From Plantago ovata (lineage: Eukaryota; Streptophyta; Magnoliopsida; Lamiales; Plantaginaceae): a stretch of DNA of 64,000 nucleotides. Positions 24,311 through 37,312 of the stretch are shown here, piece after piece (the stretch's first letter is position 1; each line of letters opens with the position of its first letter). The notes beneath the pieces are model-generated. The model was given only the letters and a program-made list of their open reading frames with translations, searched no databases and was not told where the DNA came from. Both the position numbers and the translations under genes were made by a program. Location of the stretch: positions 65,954,753 through 66,018,752 of the forward strand of contig CM051456.1 of assembly GCA_028274465.1 (NCBI GenBank), written 5' to 3'.

Positions 24311-25351
24311 CAGTAAAATATCAATAATTAATATTTTTTGGACCGAAGAAATTTTTTAATTTAACGAGATATTATGTAATCGATAAATTGATAATTTATT
24401 AATTTAAAAGGTTTTAACTTGTATGTTCGTTGGTTGGATGAACAAATGAATCTTTGATAGTGGATAATTGTCCTGCCCATTCAATCAATATTCAAGGGTT
24501 ACAAAACATAGAGTTGTTCTTTTTGGGGTCATAAGAGTCTTTAAAATGTACTACCGCAAAAGATTTTACCGAAAGATTTTGGAAGTCTATGAGTTGGACA
24601 TTTATTCCCATAAAAGATTAATGTTTTTAATGCTATCAATCTGACCGTCTTATTGTGGACAATGAATGTGCAACAAGCTACTAGACCATAGAAAATTGAT
24701 TTCAACATTGCAAAAAATGTTCGGCACATCAAATTGGCTCAAGTGGTTTAGATGATACAAATTTTGGATAAAACATTCATGAGCTTGGGAACATAATCAT
24801 TGGTATGCATAACCGACACAAAATGGATGTGAATCACTTGCTAGATTTTCCTGGTGAAAACAATGAATGTTATGAAATTCAAAGCATCGAAGAATAGTGG
24901 CGTCCGGACACCATTTACAATCATGTAGGCAATGAATCCGATCATGATTCAATTGATTTGGAACAAGTCACTTGAAAAGAACTCTTCAAAACTTTTTAGT
25001 TGCAGTATGAGAAGACAACACCACAACTTTTGATTGAAATGGAGAGGTTTAGTGGAGGATTCAATATACATTTGAAGTTTAACAACAAAAAAGTGACAAT
25101 AAAATCAATTCTTACTAAACAGTATTAGAAATTTCAAGTGTATATATAACACACATTAGATATGCAATATTTTAGTAATTAATGATTTATCGTTTCGTCG
25201 AAACTAAGAACGATTTTTAAAAAAAATATCATCTTATTATTTTATTGATTGAAGTTTAAATTTGTATTGGTCTTGAGTTGGGATAGGGATAAATTATTAG
25301 TTTTATCAAAATTATTAATTTATCGAGTATTAATTTATAAAAGTTTAAATG
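24311..25351 (+). mobile_element. Decayed pogo-like (Tc1/mariner) element with transposase remnant
   Basis: The left end CAGTAAAATATCAATAATTAAT and the complement of the right end (catttaaacttttataaatt..) resemble the CAGTAAAACCTCTATAAATT terminal repeats of plant pogo-like elements. TA flanks both sides (24309-24310, 25352-25353). Inside, the plus strand keeps pieces of a pogo/CENP-B-type DDE transposase: VDNCPAHSINIQGLQNIELFF, then directly GVIRVFKMYYRKRFYRKILE. The stretch that normally lies between these motifs is deleted. Stops and shifts follow. The 5' half of the transposase is missing, so the element is an internally deleted fossil. Confidence 0.65.
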
Positions 25352-25353
25352 TA

Positions 25354-26017
25354 GTTATATATATTGGCTTCCAAATTACCAGATTCAATTCTGTAATTTA
25401 TTCAACATTACTGTACTCATTTATGAGCCACACTATCAATTTTCATGCATTGAACGAAGATTTATTGTTGACCATAGTAAAATGGTTAATGCAATAAGTC
25501 TGAGACCTTTGTCCTTGTATTTCATCATGACAATTGAATCTTATACAATTAATGCAGTTTCACTTGACAAATCACATAATATAAGATCTCTGTCCCCCCC
25601 CCCCCCACACACACACCACCCCACCCAATACAACTTTAGAGTAATAGTGAGGGAGTCTCTAATGTTTACCACGGGAACAATTATTCCATTCTTTCTTTCA
25701 TTTATCGATTGTAGTCTAAGAATGTATCTACAGTTATATTAATATATAGTGAGTGATGTAAAGCTTTTCTTCTTGTATGTTATTCCACACCACCCATATA
25801 ACTAAACTAGGACTTGCGTCGCATGTTATACGTGCGAAGCGTTCGCATTGTTAAAGTGTATCTTTTTGATGTTGTGATTTTATTAAAATTAATGGTAATC
25901 ATTATCTAAACGTGCGTTCGCCTTGTTAAAGTGTATCTTCTTGAAATTGTGATTTTATTAAAATTATTGGTAATCATTATCTAGATGTATTACGCACAAT
26001 GTCATAATAAAATACTA
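25354..26017. repeat. Intergenic with C-run, ~70-bp tandem repeat and a possible Helitron end
   Basis: A run of 13 C followed by ACACAC lies at 25594-25616. A ~70-bp phrase (cgttcgc.ttgttaaagtgtatct..ggtaatcattatcta) occurs at about 25845-25915 and 25915-25984, with a partial third copy near 26355. On the minus strand the sequence gcacgtataacatgcgacgcaagtCCTAG|T at 25810-25834 resembles a decayed Helitron 3' end (imperfect hairpin then CTAG). Confidence 0.45.
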
Positions 26018-26316
26018 CCTCCATTTTTTAATAATGGATGTTTTAGCCTTTTTTACTATTTCCATAATATAAGAAGTTTTAGATTTTAGTTAATGTTGTA
26101 TTATTATATTTCCAAGAACACACAACTAAATGTTTAGCTATTTTAGTCATGTTATTTCATATTTTTTTCTTACTTGTCTACTTTTTATTATTCCTACTTC
26201 AACTTTTTAATTTATTTCCAAGGATGTAGTCATGTTTTTTTATGTTTATCCATATTTATTCCATTGCCTTAATATGTGTGAAAATAGCTAAAACATCCAT
26301 TATTAAAAAATGGAGG
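26018..26316. mobile_element. MITE with perfect ~30-bp terminal inverted repeats
   Basis: The ends CCTCCATTTTTTAATAATGG(ATGTTTTAGC) and its exact complement at 26287-26316 bound 299 bp, flanked by TA (26016-26017 and 26317-26318). Stowaway-like by size and target. The perfect arms suggest a younger insertion than the copy at 21297. Confidence 0.85.
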
Positions 26317-26664
26317 TAATATACGCCACCAATGAATTGTGGGTTTACCTTTTAAATTGCTGGTAATCATTATCTAGATGTGTTATGTTAATTAATTTTC
26401 TTTTTTGTTTTGTTTTTCATATTCGATTTCACTAGTCAAATCATGGGTGAAGAAATTGAAAGTATAAATAAGATATGTGTAGGCATTCAAAAGAAGACTC
26501 GTGAATGGTATAAGAATTATTGATACCTTGTGAATTAATAAAAGGATTTAAAAAAAATCAAAAAAGAGGGCCAAAAGAAAAAATGGAGAAAAAATAGCTA
26601 AATTGAGAAAACATAGGAATTGAGAGAGTGAACTACAATCTCTTCTTATTCGCTTATTATTAGA

Positions 26665-26772
26665 TGCTAATTATTGAAGAATATTGCATAAATTTATTTA
26701 GTTTATTTCAAAATTTGCTGCTAATTATTGAAGAATATTGCATCAATTTATTTAGTTTATTTCAAAATTTGC
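26665..26772. repeat. 54-bp tandem duplication
   Basis: tgctaattattgaagaatat..caaaatttgc occurs twice head to tail with one mismatch (cataaa / catcaa). Confidence 0.9.
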
Positions 26773-27711
26773 ATATGTGAAGGTATAAGGTGGCCATCGG
26801 GATGGAGTTAGGTTGGTGAACAGAGAGGCGTGTAAATATAAGGTTATATAAAATATTTGTATTATTGTATTGTAGTAGTTATAATATTTACCGTTTTAAA
26901 AAAATAAAAGTATTAAACATGAGGTATTCCCCCACATTCAAATGTCGTGTGGAAACAGTAAATACATACAATTCCAGCATTAAAAAATGGAGGTTTATTT
27001 CATCGTAAATATTATAACTTCCTTGTATGTTAAACCATCACACCCATATTTGAATTTTTGAACGATATTTTATCAATTATTTATTTTATTTCATTATATG
27101 AGTATGAGACAGAGAAAGTATCGGTTACCAATATATATTAAACGTGAGCCCTTCCATCACATGTAAATGCCATGTGACAAAATTAGATAGGTACAACTCG
27201 AGTGGTTTAAAGTTCAGATAGTTCAGATAATGGATATAACGATACGATCACCCTTTTGCATTTTCATGAGAAAAAAAATGCAAGTTGTGTTTGGATATAG
27301 TGAATCAACATCCAATCTCATCAATCTTTTATGGTGGTTATTTTTTATATTTAATTCATATGGTTGTCATATCAGAAACAACACGGGGACATATATTATG
27401 CTACAGTATATGTTTGGCAATTTAAAGCGATATTAGGTCCATTTTTTATTCACATAAAACATGTGTTCTCCATGACACATGAATAAAGCACAAAATATCA
27501 AACGTGAGCTGCATGAAAATTGAAATGCATGCCCGGTATTAAGATGAAATAATATCACCACAAATAGCATGATGTCTTGACAACATTTCAATATAAAGTC
27601 AAACTATAAGTTTAAATTATTGCGAGAATTACTAATAGGTGGAATACATTACAACTTCATTTTAATAGCAATATAAGCGTACATTTCTTCTGATTAAACT
27701 ATAGTAGTTAA
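26773..27711. other. Intergenic, no supported gene
   Basis: An ORF at 27230-27436 has no recognisable motif. The sequence is AT-rich with no obvious element ends. Confidence 0.45.
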
Positions 27712-29539
<1,828 letters not shown>

Positions 29540-31833
29540 ATTTGAAACTTTATCGGTAAGTACTACGAATCAAGTATATAAAGTCTTCCATATAGAGGTG
29601 TGACTCAATTATAATAACATAATTGGTAAAGAAAAGTTATGTAAAAAAAATAAGGGACTCTTACACTAAAATGCATTAAGATATTACGATATTTATTGAC
29701 TATAATTAATATAAAGTATTACATTTTACTCCTCAATCTCATCAATTCTCACACTTACAAATAAAATAAAATAAACTTAAAATTTCGTTATTGTTTCAGA
29801 CATAAGCTAGATTATTAGCACCAAAGTAAGAATTAAATCTTAATTTCAATCAATAGAGGCAATAATGACTATTCTAGCAATGCCACTCCTTTCCTATCCA
29901 AAGTCATGATATTTCTCTTCCTATCCTAAGTTTCCTTTCTCTTCCGATCAACTATCGAAAATATGTTTCAATGATAGGAATAAATTTTCTTTATAATGCA
30001 AGTCCTTGATCATAATTACAAATTAAAAGTAACCTGCACATATATATTATCCATCATGCCACGTTACGAACCAAAAGTTTTCTTAGGTTCAGACCGTGAT
30101 ATGAGGTATAAGAATATTTATAGGATAATTAATATAAATTTGTATCTTACACTAACCTCAACATCACGGTTTCTAACATTTCTTCAAAAGGTAGAAGTAA
30201 TTGCTTTTCTAACATACAATTATTAGTGCTTGGTCATAGTTCATTTATAATAACACGGATAAAAGTTTTTTCGCAAAATAGGGCATATTAGGAATAAACC
30301 ATAATAGCATATCCTTAATTATTACTATTAATTATATGCAAGTTAGTGATGTTCTATTTTCTATCAAACTAGCGATACAACGTAAACTTCTCTTAAATGA
30401 GTGAAAAAAAGAAATGAAGGAACTAATTAAGTTATTCATATGATTTAGTAATTTTGTTACAGTATATATCATGTATCATATTCTAAAATTACGTCATTTC
30501 ATTAATCTTATTTACCAAGTATCAAATATTTAATGATGATCCAAACTACTAGCATCCTTAGACTGAATTAATTATATTCCATTAAAAAAAGTTAAATTCC
30601 CGTGCATGAGATCACAATTTTCAACCCAGACTCAAGCATCATTCGACCCCCTTGTATCAACACACCAAATTGACAAGCATCAAGTGATCGTTGGCAAGAA
30701 TTCAAGTATAATGTGGGATCTTAAAATTCAAGCATTATATGACTCCGCAATAATTGTAACATGTAAGATATTACTATTTGACCGTTTCCAAATTCAAAGT
30801 TTACTGTTACTATGGAACGGACGGAGATTTGTGTTGTTCCTCTTTGTTTCTTTTGTTGAGGTCTGAATAAGTTAGTATTATGAACATACAGTAATGGGAG
30901 TAGTGATGATTGATAAATTCAATATTAATTTGACTGAAAATAAAATATGTCATATATAGTAATGAAATTAGTTAGATAAGATTTATGAATATAGTTAACC
31001 TTGATTATTACTAAAATTATAAATTTCACCAATTTGTAAACAATTATTCCCTAATTTGATAGGAACTTTTTAGGTTATATTAGTTTGATACAAAAATTTA
31101 AATTAAACTTCAAATACATTGATAATTTAAGCCTCTTACAAGCGGGCATGATATAAACTATTGAAAAAAACTTATACAGTTTGTTTACTTTCCTACATGT
31201 CTTTTACAAAAACTAATATCATATTTCGACCCTCAATTACAAGGGACATCTATCCAAGAGCTCAATTGTAACTAATATTTAAATATGATCTTGTAGTTAC
31301 TATAATATTTAAATAGTATGATTTTGTAAATTATTTTATTTTTACAATTTAGAAATAATATAAGACTGCCTTCGTTTATAATTTATTCCATAAAAATTTC
31401 AAGTTTTAATATGTGCTAAAATATATTGAGACTTGAGTTGAGACTGATAATTTTCGTTGTTTTGTATTTGAAACCTCAAAATACGCTAACGGGTTCTTAC
31501 GTCATGTAGCATATAGAGTCCCATCGTATTAAAACCAATCAAAATCATTTGTTATTTTAACAAATGTTGCGATTAGTAAGTATAATTTTGATGGCAAATC
31601 CAACATCCAAATTAAAAGGGTTAAATATTATGCTCTCATACGCAACACGCATTTTTTTTATAAGCGATGTATTAATGTTATACAAATGACTGGTTTAATG
31701 AAAAACCTTGCTAGCTTTTATTAGTTGCAACAAACCACTTAGCAATGATAAAAATAATTAGACATAGGTGGGCGTCGACTCCGGAACTTCTTTGGCAATA
31801 TCCAACTGCACTAACGAAGTCATACTCAAATTA
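29540..31833. other. AT-rich intergenic region with a decayed Helitron-like end (31587-31655)
   Basis: No coding exon is supported; an ORF at 30606-30866 is not recognised. At 31587-31655 the phrase ggcaaatccaacatccaaat.. ttaaatattatgctctcata..cgcaacacgc matches the sequence before the clear Helitron 3' end at 35020-35080. Here the hairpin is decayed and the CTAG end is lost. Confidence 0.5.
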
Positions 31834-32007
31834 CTATGTTGGATATTTGAGTTCGAGGAACCACCATATAGCTAAACAGGCAACCATACAGTACGAAATC
31901 TGTAGAAGAATAGGAAATTCGTCGGGGTAATCTTTGCCAAAGACAATAGCAATCACAACATAAATAAATACGATAAAGACAACGAATTTTAGATCCAATC
32001 TTACCAT
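31834..32007 (-). CDS. Small ORF with signal-peptide-like N-terminus (57 residues)
   Basis: An ATG at 32007 in a good plant context (cccaataATGG) opens a basic start MVRLDLK followed by a long hydrophobic run (FVVFIVFIYVVIAIVFG), then KDYPDEFPILLQISYC and a short tail with two cysteines. A TATA box (ctatataaata, 32092-32102 on the plus strand as its complement) lies ~90 bp upstream, a spacing typical of a real short transcript. The product could be a small secreted or membrane peptide. No family is recognised, and the C-terminal part is again hydrophobic, so the true frame after residue ~24 may differ. Treat as tentative. Confidence 0.35.
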   Translation of the reverse strand: MVRLDLKFVVFIVFIYVVIAIVFGKDYPDEFPILLQISYCMVACLAIWWFLELKYPT

Positions 32008-32089
32008 TATTGGGAAAGTAAGAGTTGTTGGTATAGAAAATGAGAGGAGAATGTTGAGTTCAGTGTATAATTATGAAGAGGAAGCTCAG

Positions 32090-32102
32090 TATTTATATAG
32101 AA
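32090..32102 (-). promoter_or_regulatory. TATA box of the small ORF
   Basis: On the minus strand the sequence reads ttctatataaatactgag, a canonical TATAAATA, about 90 bp before the ATG at 32007. Confidence 0.5.
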
Positions 32103-32112
32103 TATTCTGGAG

Positions 32113-33590
32113 TTATCGTCGTTGATGAATAGTAATATGAAACCCACGTTTATTTGTTGTGTATAGTTGAGTTAATAATTATAGCACCGCAATGAATTTG
32201 CAGGGCTATAATAATTTTACCTACAACATTTATGCATCAAGCCAATAGAATCTCTCCTATTCAAATGGCTTGCGGTCAAAAACTAAATATTCTCCTTTAA
32301 AAAAAAAATTGGTTATGCAATTTATAAACCAATTTATCCACCAAAAAGTACAGTTATGGGATCCCATGACATATTGGGAATAGATGTTAGATATGAATTT
32401 TATTGGTTGGGGAAAATTGTTGCAATTTAACATATTTGCTATTGGATGTTGTTTTACGACAATTTGAAATTACTCAGATATAATAAAACTTGAAATGACT
32501 GTACGTGAAAATTGTATTTAGCACTATATTGACATCAGCTTCGAACTCATAATGGCTAGGAATCAAATTCAGTAATGTGTGGTTAAAAAAAGAAGGCTCC
32601 TACGTGACAAATGGAAGCACGCAGACTGATATGAAAGCTTAGTGTGATAATTTATTTCTCGAAATCATCAATATGTTTGATAATCATATGAAACCCCCTT
32701 CATTTATCATCAAATTTTCCATTTTATATTATTTAGCTTTTATTCTTTACTCCGTATGAACCCATATTGGTATTAAATAATATGGACACTGTAATTCACA
32801 ATGTTATATTGTGAAAAATGATAATTGTATTTCACTTTGTTACTTCGTAAATTATGTTTTATAATTAATTATAGAAAAAAATCAAAGAACATGAACTGGG
32901 AACATTTATGATAGACGGAGAGAGTATATCTCATGTGTTTTGATTTATGTAAAATTGATAATATTTTTGGGCTATCGCCGTTGGTGAATATTATTGTGAA
33001 ACCCACTTTTTTCTTTTATTTATTTCATGTATAGTTGAATTAATGATTATAGTAATTATACGATGAAATTGCAGGGCTATAATATGTTTGAAACACCCAG
33101 TTTTACCTACAACATTATTTATACGCATCAAGTCAATAAAATTTCTCCCATGCAAATGGTTTGAGGTACAAAACAAAATATTTCCATAACAAAAAAAATT
33201 GGTTATGCGGTTTATAAACCAATTTATACACCACAAAATACAACAGTGGAACCCCATGAGAGAATGGGAATAGATGTTGGATATGAATCTCCAAATATTA
33301 TGATTGGTTCACAACAAGGTGTTGCAATTTTATAACCTGGCTATTGAGTGTTGTTTTATAACAATTTGGAATTATTCTGATAGAATAAAAATTAAAGTGA
33401 CCGTTAAAAAATTGTATTTAGAATTCAATTTACACCAGTTTCGAACTCACTAAAAATAAGAAACAAAATCCGTAATGTGCGGGGAGTTCATTAGTAAAAA
33501 AAGAGGCCCCTACCTGACAAAGGGAAGCACGCGGACGGATACAGATACAGAATATTAGTGTGATATTTTCTTTACTCGAAATCATCAAAA
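32113..33590. repeat. Diverged tandem duplication of ~0.6 kb (32113-32670 and 32972-33590)
   Basis: Both copies share in order atcg(t/c)cgttg(a/g)tgaat, gcagggctataata, aattggttatgc..tttataaaccaattta, gggaatagatgtt(a/g)gatatgaat, tttcgaactca and the closing ctcgaaatcatcaa. I judge identity at roughly three quarters. A ~300-bp spacer separates them. The first copy lies directly upstream of the small minus-strand ORF, so the unit may be a duplicated promoter region. No ORF is conserved between them. Confidence 0.8.
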
Positions 33591-34290
33591 GTCTAAGACT
33601 CATATATATGTTGCTTTTTCTTTTTCTTTAACATTACATTGTAATATTTTGACATCTGGTATAATTTATAATTAATATGCACTTAAATTGAAAAAAGAAA
33701 AGTAAACTTTATTCATTGATGTAAATAATATCTCATGTATTTTGATTTATGCAATATTAAATTATAGTCTCGTTACAACGAATTAATTATTGTCAACTAT
33801 ATTGTAGTATATACGAGTACTAATTATTGTCTCGGTACAGTGCACTCAAGTATCATATTTACTTTTAATTCATATAGAAGTCTCTAGAAAAGTAATAGTA
33901 ATTTGAATAGAGTGTGTTGGAAATTTGGAATTGTATAGACTTGATAATGCCATGTAAAAATTTAATTCCTTGATTCATTAATAAGTTCATCGTTGAATAA
34001 GTATTCGTATATTACTCATAAATTATACGAAAGTAATTCTTTTTTATATATAAAATTAAAGTTCGTAACTTAATAGTTTTTTTATATTTTTTTTTAAATT
34101 TTTTATTAATATAATATAGGTGTAATATACGGGTCAAACATGATGATCGTTGATCAAAGAAGAAATTATTAATAAAACGGAGAAATTATGAAATATTAAT
34201 TTTATGGACATTTAACAGATGACACTTAAGTAGTACCCCCTCCAATTTTTAATACTTGTCGTTTTAGTTTTTTCACTATTTAAAAGATAT
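33591..34290. other. Intergenic, nothing recognised
   Basis: AT-rich, no coding signal. At 34238-34260 a ccccctccaatttttaata phrase resembles a MITE end; the MITE that follows may have landed in it. Confidence 0.4.
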
Positions 34291-34533
34291 TCCCTCCATT
34301 TTTGAAGGAATAATGCATTTTCACCTTATCTTTAAATGAATGATGTTTAAGGTTGTTTATTAATATAATATTGCAACTTCAATGAAAATTCTCTCTTTTT
34401 CAACAATTCTAAGGTTATTTATTACAATTTCAAAGTAATTTTTAACTTTTTTATAATAAAATAATCAATTCTAATCATTTCCTTAATATATGTGCATTTA
34501 CCTTAAACATCATTCTTTAAAAAATGGAGGGAG
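34291..34533. mobile_element. Stowaway-like MITE
   Basis: About 243 bp with ends tCCCTCCATTTTTGAAGGAAT and (complement of the right end) CTCCCTCCATTTTTTAAAGA, flanked by TA-containing sequence (34288-34290; 34534-34535). It is embedded in a second MITE-like sequence (34238-34285 and 34536-34560). Confidence 0.7.
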
Positions 34534-35060
34534 TACTTGTCATTTTACATTTTTCAAGAAATACTTTCATCCCAATTAATGCATTTTGTTGAATTCCATG
34601 TTATTTAGAAGCTTACTAATCGTTGAAGTATAATAATAACTTGTAATTATTACAGTATATTTATAAAATTAATAAATTAAATGAGATGTATCAAAATTTG
34701 TGAAAATACTAATTATGATTGGATTTTTAAAATCATGATCACTCTTTTCGAGTTTCATTTTCAATGGGTTGCATCAATTTTAAATTGATTCCAATTACTC
34801 AAATATAATCATATACTGTTCCTCCATCTCATTCGCATTTGAAGTGTTCCATTTTGATTTTTGTTAACCTCTTTAAGGTTGAGTTTGACCTTGTATTAAT
34901 CTTAGATTATATAAAAAGAACATTACGTAGTTATATTATGATTTAAATGGAAAGCTTCAAATGAAATGATAATTTACTAAAATATCATATTACAAAAATT
35001 TCTAACGATTCCGATGGCAAGTCCAACATCCAAATTAAAGAGTTCAATATTATGCTCCCA
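34534..35060. other. Intergenic, part of the Helitron's 3' region
   Basis: No ORF of note. An imperfect inverted pair (cattcgcatttgaagtgttcc, ~34831; aagcttcaaatgaaatgat, ~34953) might be another worn MITE. The last part belongs to the Helitron end described next. Confidence 0.4.
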
Positions 35061-35092
35061 TCCGCACCGCGCAACGCGCGGTTCCCTCCTAG
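35061..35092 (+). mobile_element. Helitron 3' terminus: hairpin followed by CTAG|T
   Basis: A perfect 6-bp stem CCGCGC (35067-35072), loop AAC, GCGCGG (35076-35081), then ttccctc and the terminal CTAG (35089-35092) followed by host T. This is the hallmark 3' end of plant Helitrons, which insert between A and T. No 5' TC end was located, so the element's length is unknown and no Rep/helicase gene is seen. The duplicated copy at 15948 shows the same place without the Helitron (ccaa|ttaaataata), which fits an A|T empty site. Confidence 0.8.
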
Positions 35093-35397
35093 TTAAATAA
35101 TATATGTGTGTTGGTGTTGGAATATGACCCGTAAGGGCGCCTAAGACCGTAACAGAGGTTGACCTTGACAGAATTGTCCGATTACTTATCACTCTTGATA
35201 GAATGGTCCGATTACCTATCACTCTTATCTTCGACCTAGAAGTACAATTGTCCTACTAGCATTAGCATGGCGACGCCCTACTAGCAGGACAATGCTCTAG
35301 TAGCCACCAGCTAGGAGAAAGGCAAACTATGCAAAGAGCTTCTGGACTTCATCACAACCTCCGACTACATAGGGTCGCCCTAGTAGCACGTCGAGAG
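35093..35397. other. Flank of element P, possibly an older LTR or repeat
   Basis: It begins ttaaataatatatgtgtgttggtg and contains gttggaatatgaccc and several ctagtag phrases. It is shared with 15948-16278. No coding capacity. It could be part of an older element into which P inserted (gagag lies just before P's LTR). Confidence 0.45.
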
Positions 35398-36109
35398 TGA
35401 TGACAGTGTTTTTTACACTTTCATTCGGTTCGTTTTCACCAATTTAGCTATCCTCTTGTATGCATTTTAGTGCATTTTGTTAAAATAGTGTCACGTTTCC
35501 ATTTTCTTTGTTATTTTCAGGATTTAGGTGAAAATCGCACTTTTGGATATGAATTATGGCGAAGCATTGAAGTTTTGGAGCAACGCGATCACCCGTGGTG
35601 TGTCAAGGAGTACCGGGATGTGTTTCCAGGCCTAAAGACGGTGTTTCGGAGCTCAAAACCGTGCCCAAGGCCAAGGAGAACATGAAAGATTCGAGATATC
35701 TTGTATGAGGCGGAAACGGTAGTTCATTCGGAGTTTAGATGAAGATTTTGGAGCCTTTGAAGTGAAATCTAGAAGTTTCATTTGCATAGTCTCAGTATTT
35801 TGCGCACCAGTCTTTCATACGATATTGGATTGGGATGAGTTTACAACCTACGCGTAGCTAACACAAGAAGCTATCCAACGGTGGGTCTTACGTGCCAATC
35901 TGAGTTCGGACGCATCCGGAATATCTGTTCGAACTTAGAGGAAAAACTGGCGAACTTGCTGCCAGCCACAGGCGGACCGCCTGGGACTTAGAATTTTCAG
36001 ATCTTAGATCATACTTTTGCAGACATAAACCCTAGAGCTTGTTCTGGGTTTTCTTTGACTTAGAACTACTTTTTTCTTAGCGATTTGGAGCTTCAAGGTA
36101 GAGATTTGG
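35398..36109 (+). mobile_element. Element P, 5' LTR left part
   Basis: Starts TGATGACAGTG and stops at the M2 insertion; the last five bases TTTGG (36105-36109) are repeated at 44681-44685. The TATA box present in the other P LTRs (16911 region; 49208 region) is deleted here. Confidence 0.88.
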
Positions 36110-37299
36110 TGATGAACTGGAATTTGTCAGATTCAATTAATCAAATAAATTTGTTTTTAGCCAAAGGCAATTCATAACTACAACGAAAACCGTAGTGTAG
36201 CAGTAAAATAACCTCGAGTGTCGATCTGTAAGAACTATAACTAGTTTTATCTAATTTAACTTAAACTATAAAATCAACAGACGACTTAGCACAGATTTTT
36301 CTTATCAAGATAATGGAAGTTAGTGATAGTATGATTATTCAAAGCATAGCAGGTTAATAATCATGCATGAAGTACCCGATCGTTTTGCATAGAGATCTAA
36401 GATCATGAATTGTCCAATGTGTTCCGTTCAATTCAACACTACGAAGATAGAGGGCTTAGATAGATCAAAGAAATAAAGCAATAACTCAAAGTCTGATTCG
36501 CATTACCGCCATCATGCATAATTAATAACCCTCGCTAAGAAATCACTTACTATCACCAACGATAGATTTAGCTACTCATAGATGTCATGCAATCAACAAA
36601 AATCAAAGCAAGATTGAATGAAAACATGTTGAAAGATATAAATATAAATAGAAAAATCTGAGATACAATGTTACCGACGAAGATTGTCAATCTCCGAAGA
36701 TTCGCGATCTCACAAGCTCCAAATTGATAAGAAAAATTGTCTCCTATGCTAAGAATTCCCAGAACAGGCTCTGGAGAATTCCTACCTAAAACTAATGAGA
36801 AAGGTATGAAGAAAGGTCTGAGAAAGTATGAAAAAACGTAGAGAAACAGCAACTATATATAGGAGTTTGGCACGCGTGGGGCGAGTCGCCCCACACACTG
36901 GGCGAACCGCCTGGTGTGGGGCGAGCCGCCCCACATCCCAGGTGAATCGCCCGGGAGTTCCAGTCAGCGAGAGACGCATTTTTGGATTTCTTTTCCTTTT
37001 CGGACTCGGTTTTTGTCTTCTAGTGACCTTTAAGTCTTGAAACTCGACCCCTAGACTTCAAATCCCATCCGGAATCTTCTAGATACTCCAAAAATGTCCT
37101 CGGAACACCGATTCTTCGTTCTCTTCAATATAATTGCCCGGATAACCACGTTTTTCACCTAAAACCTGTAAAATGCAAACTAAAGGGAAACGTGACACTA
37201 TTATAATAAAATGTACTATAATATAGCTAAATTAACATAGAGGATAGCGAAAATAGGTGAAAAAAGACTCGAATGAAGGTGCAAAATACACGTTCATCA
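36110..37299 (-). mobile_element. Element M2, 3' LTR
   Basis: TGATGAACG..TTCATCA in minus orientation, 1190 bp. TATA box at about 36854-36864. GC palindromes at 36876-36955, one of them imperfect (CCCAGGTGAATCGCCCGGG). Confidence 0.9.
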
Positions 37300-37312
37300 A
37301 ACTCCCCTAACC
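37300..37312 (-). other. Polypurine tract of M2
   Basis: The minus strand reads ggttaggggagtt immediately before the 3' LTR; this purine run would prime plus-strand DNA synthesis. The same tract occurs in M1 and P. Confidence 0.7.
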
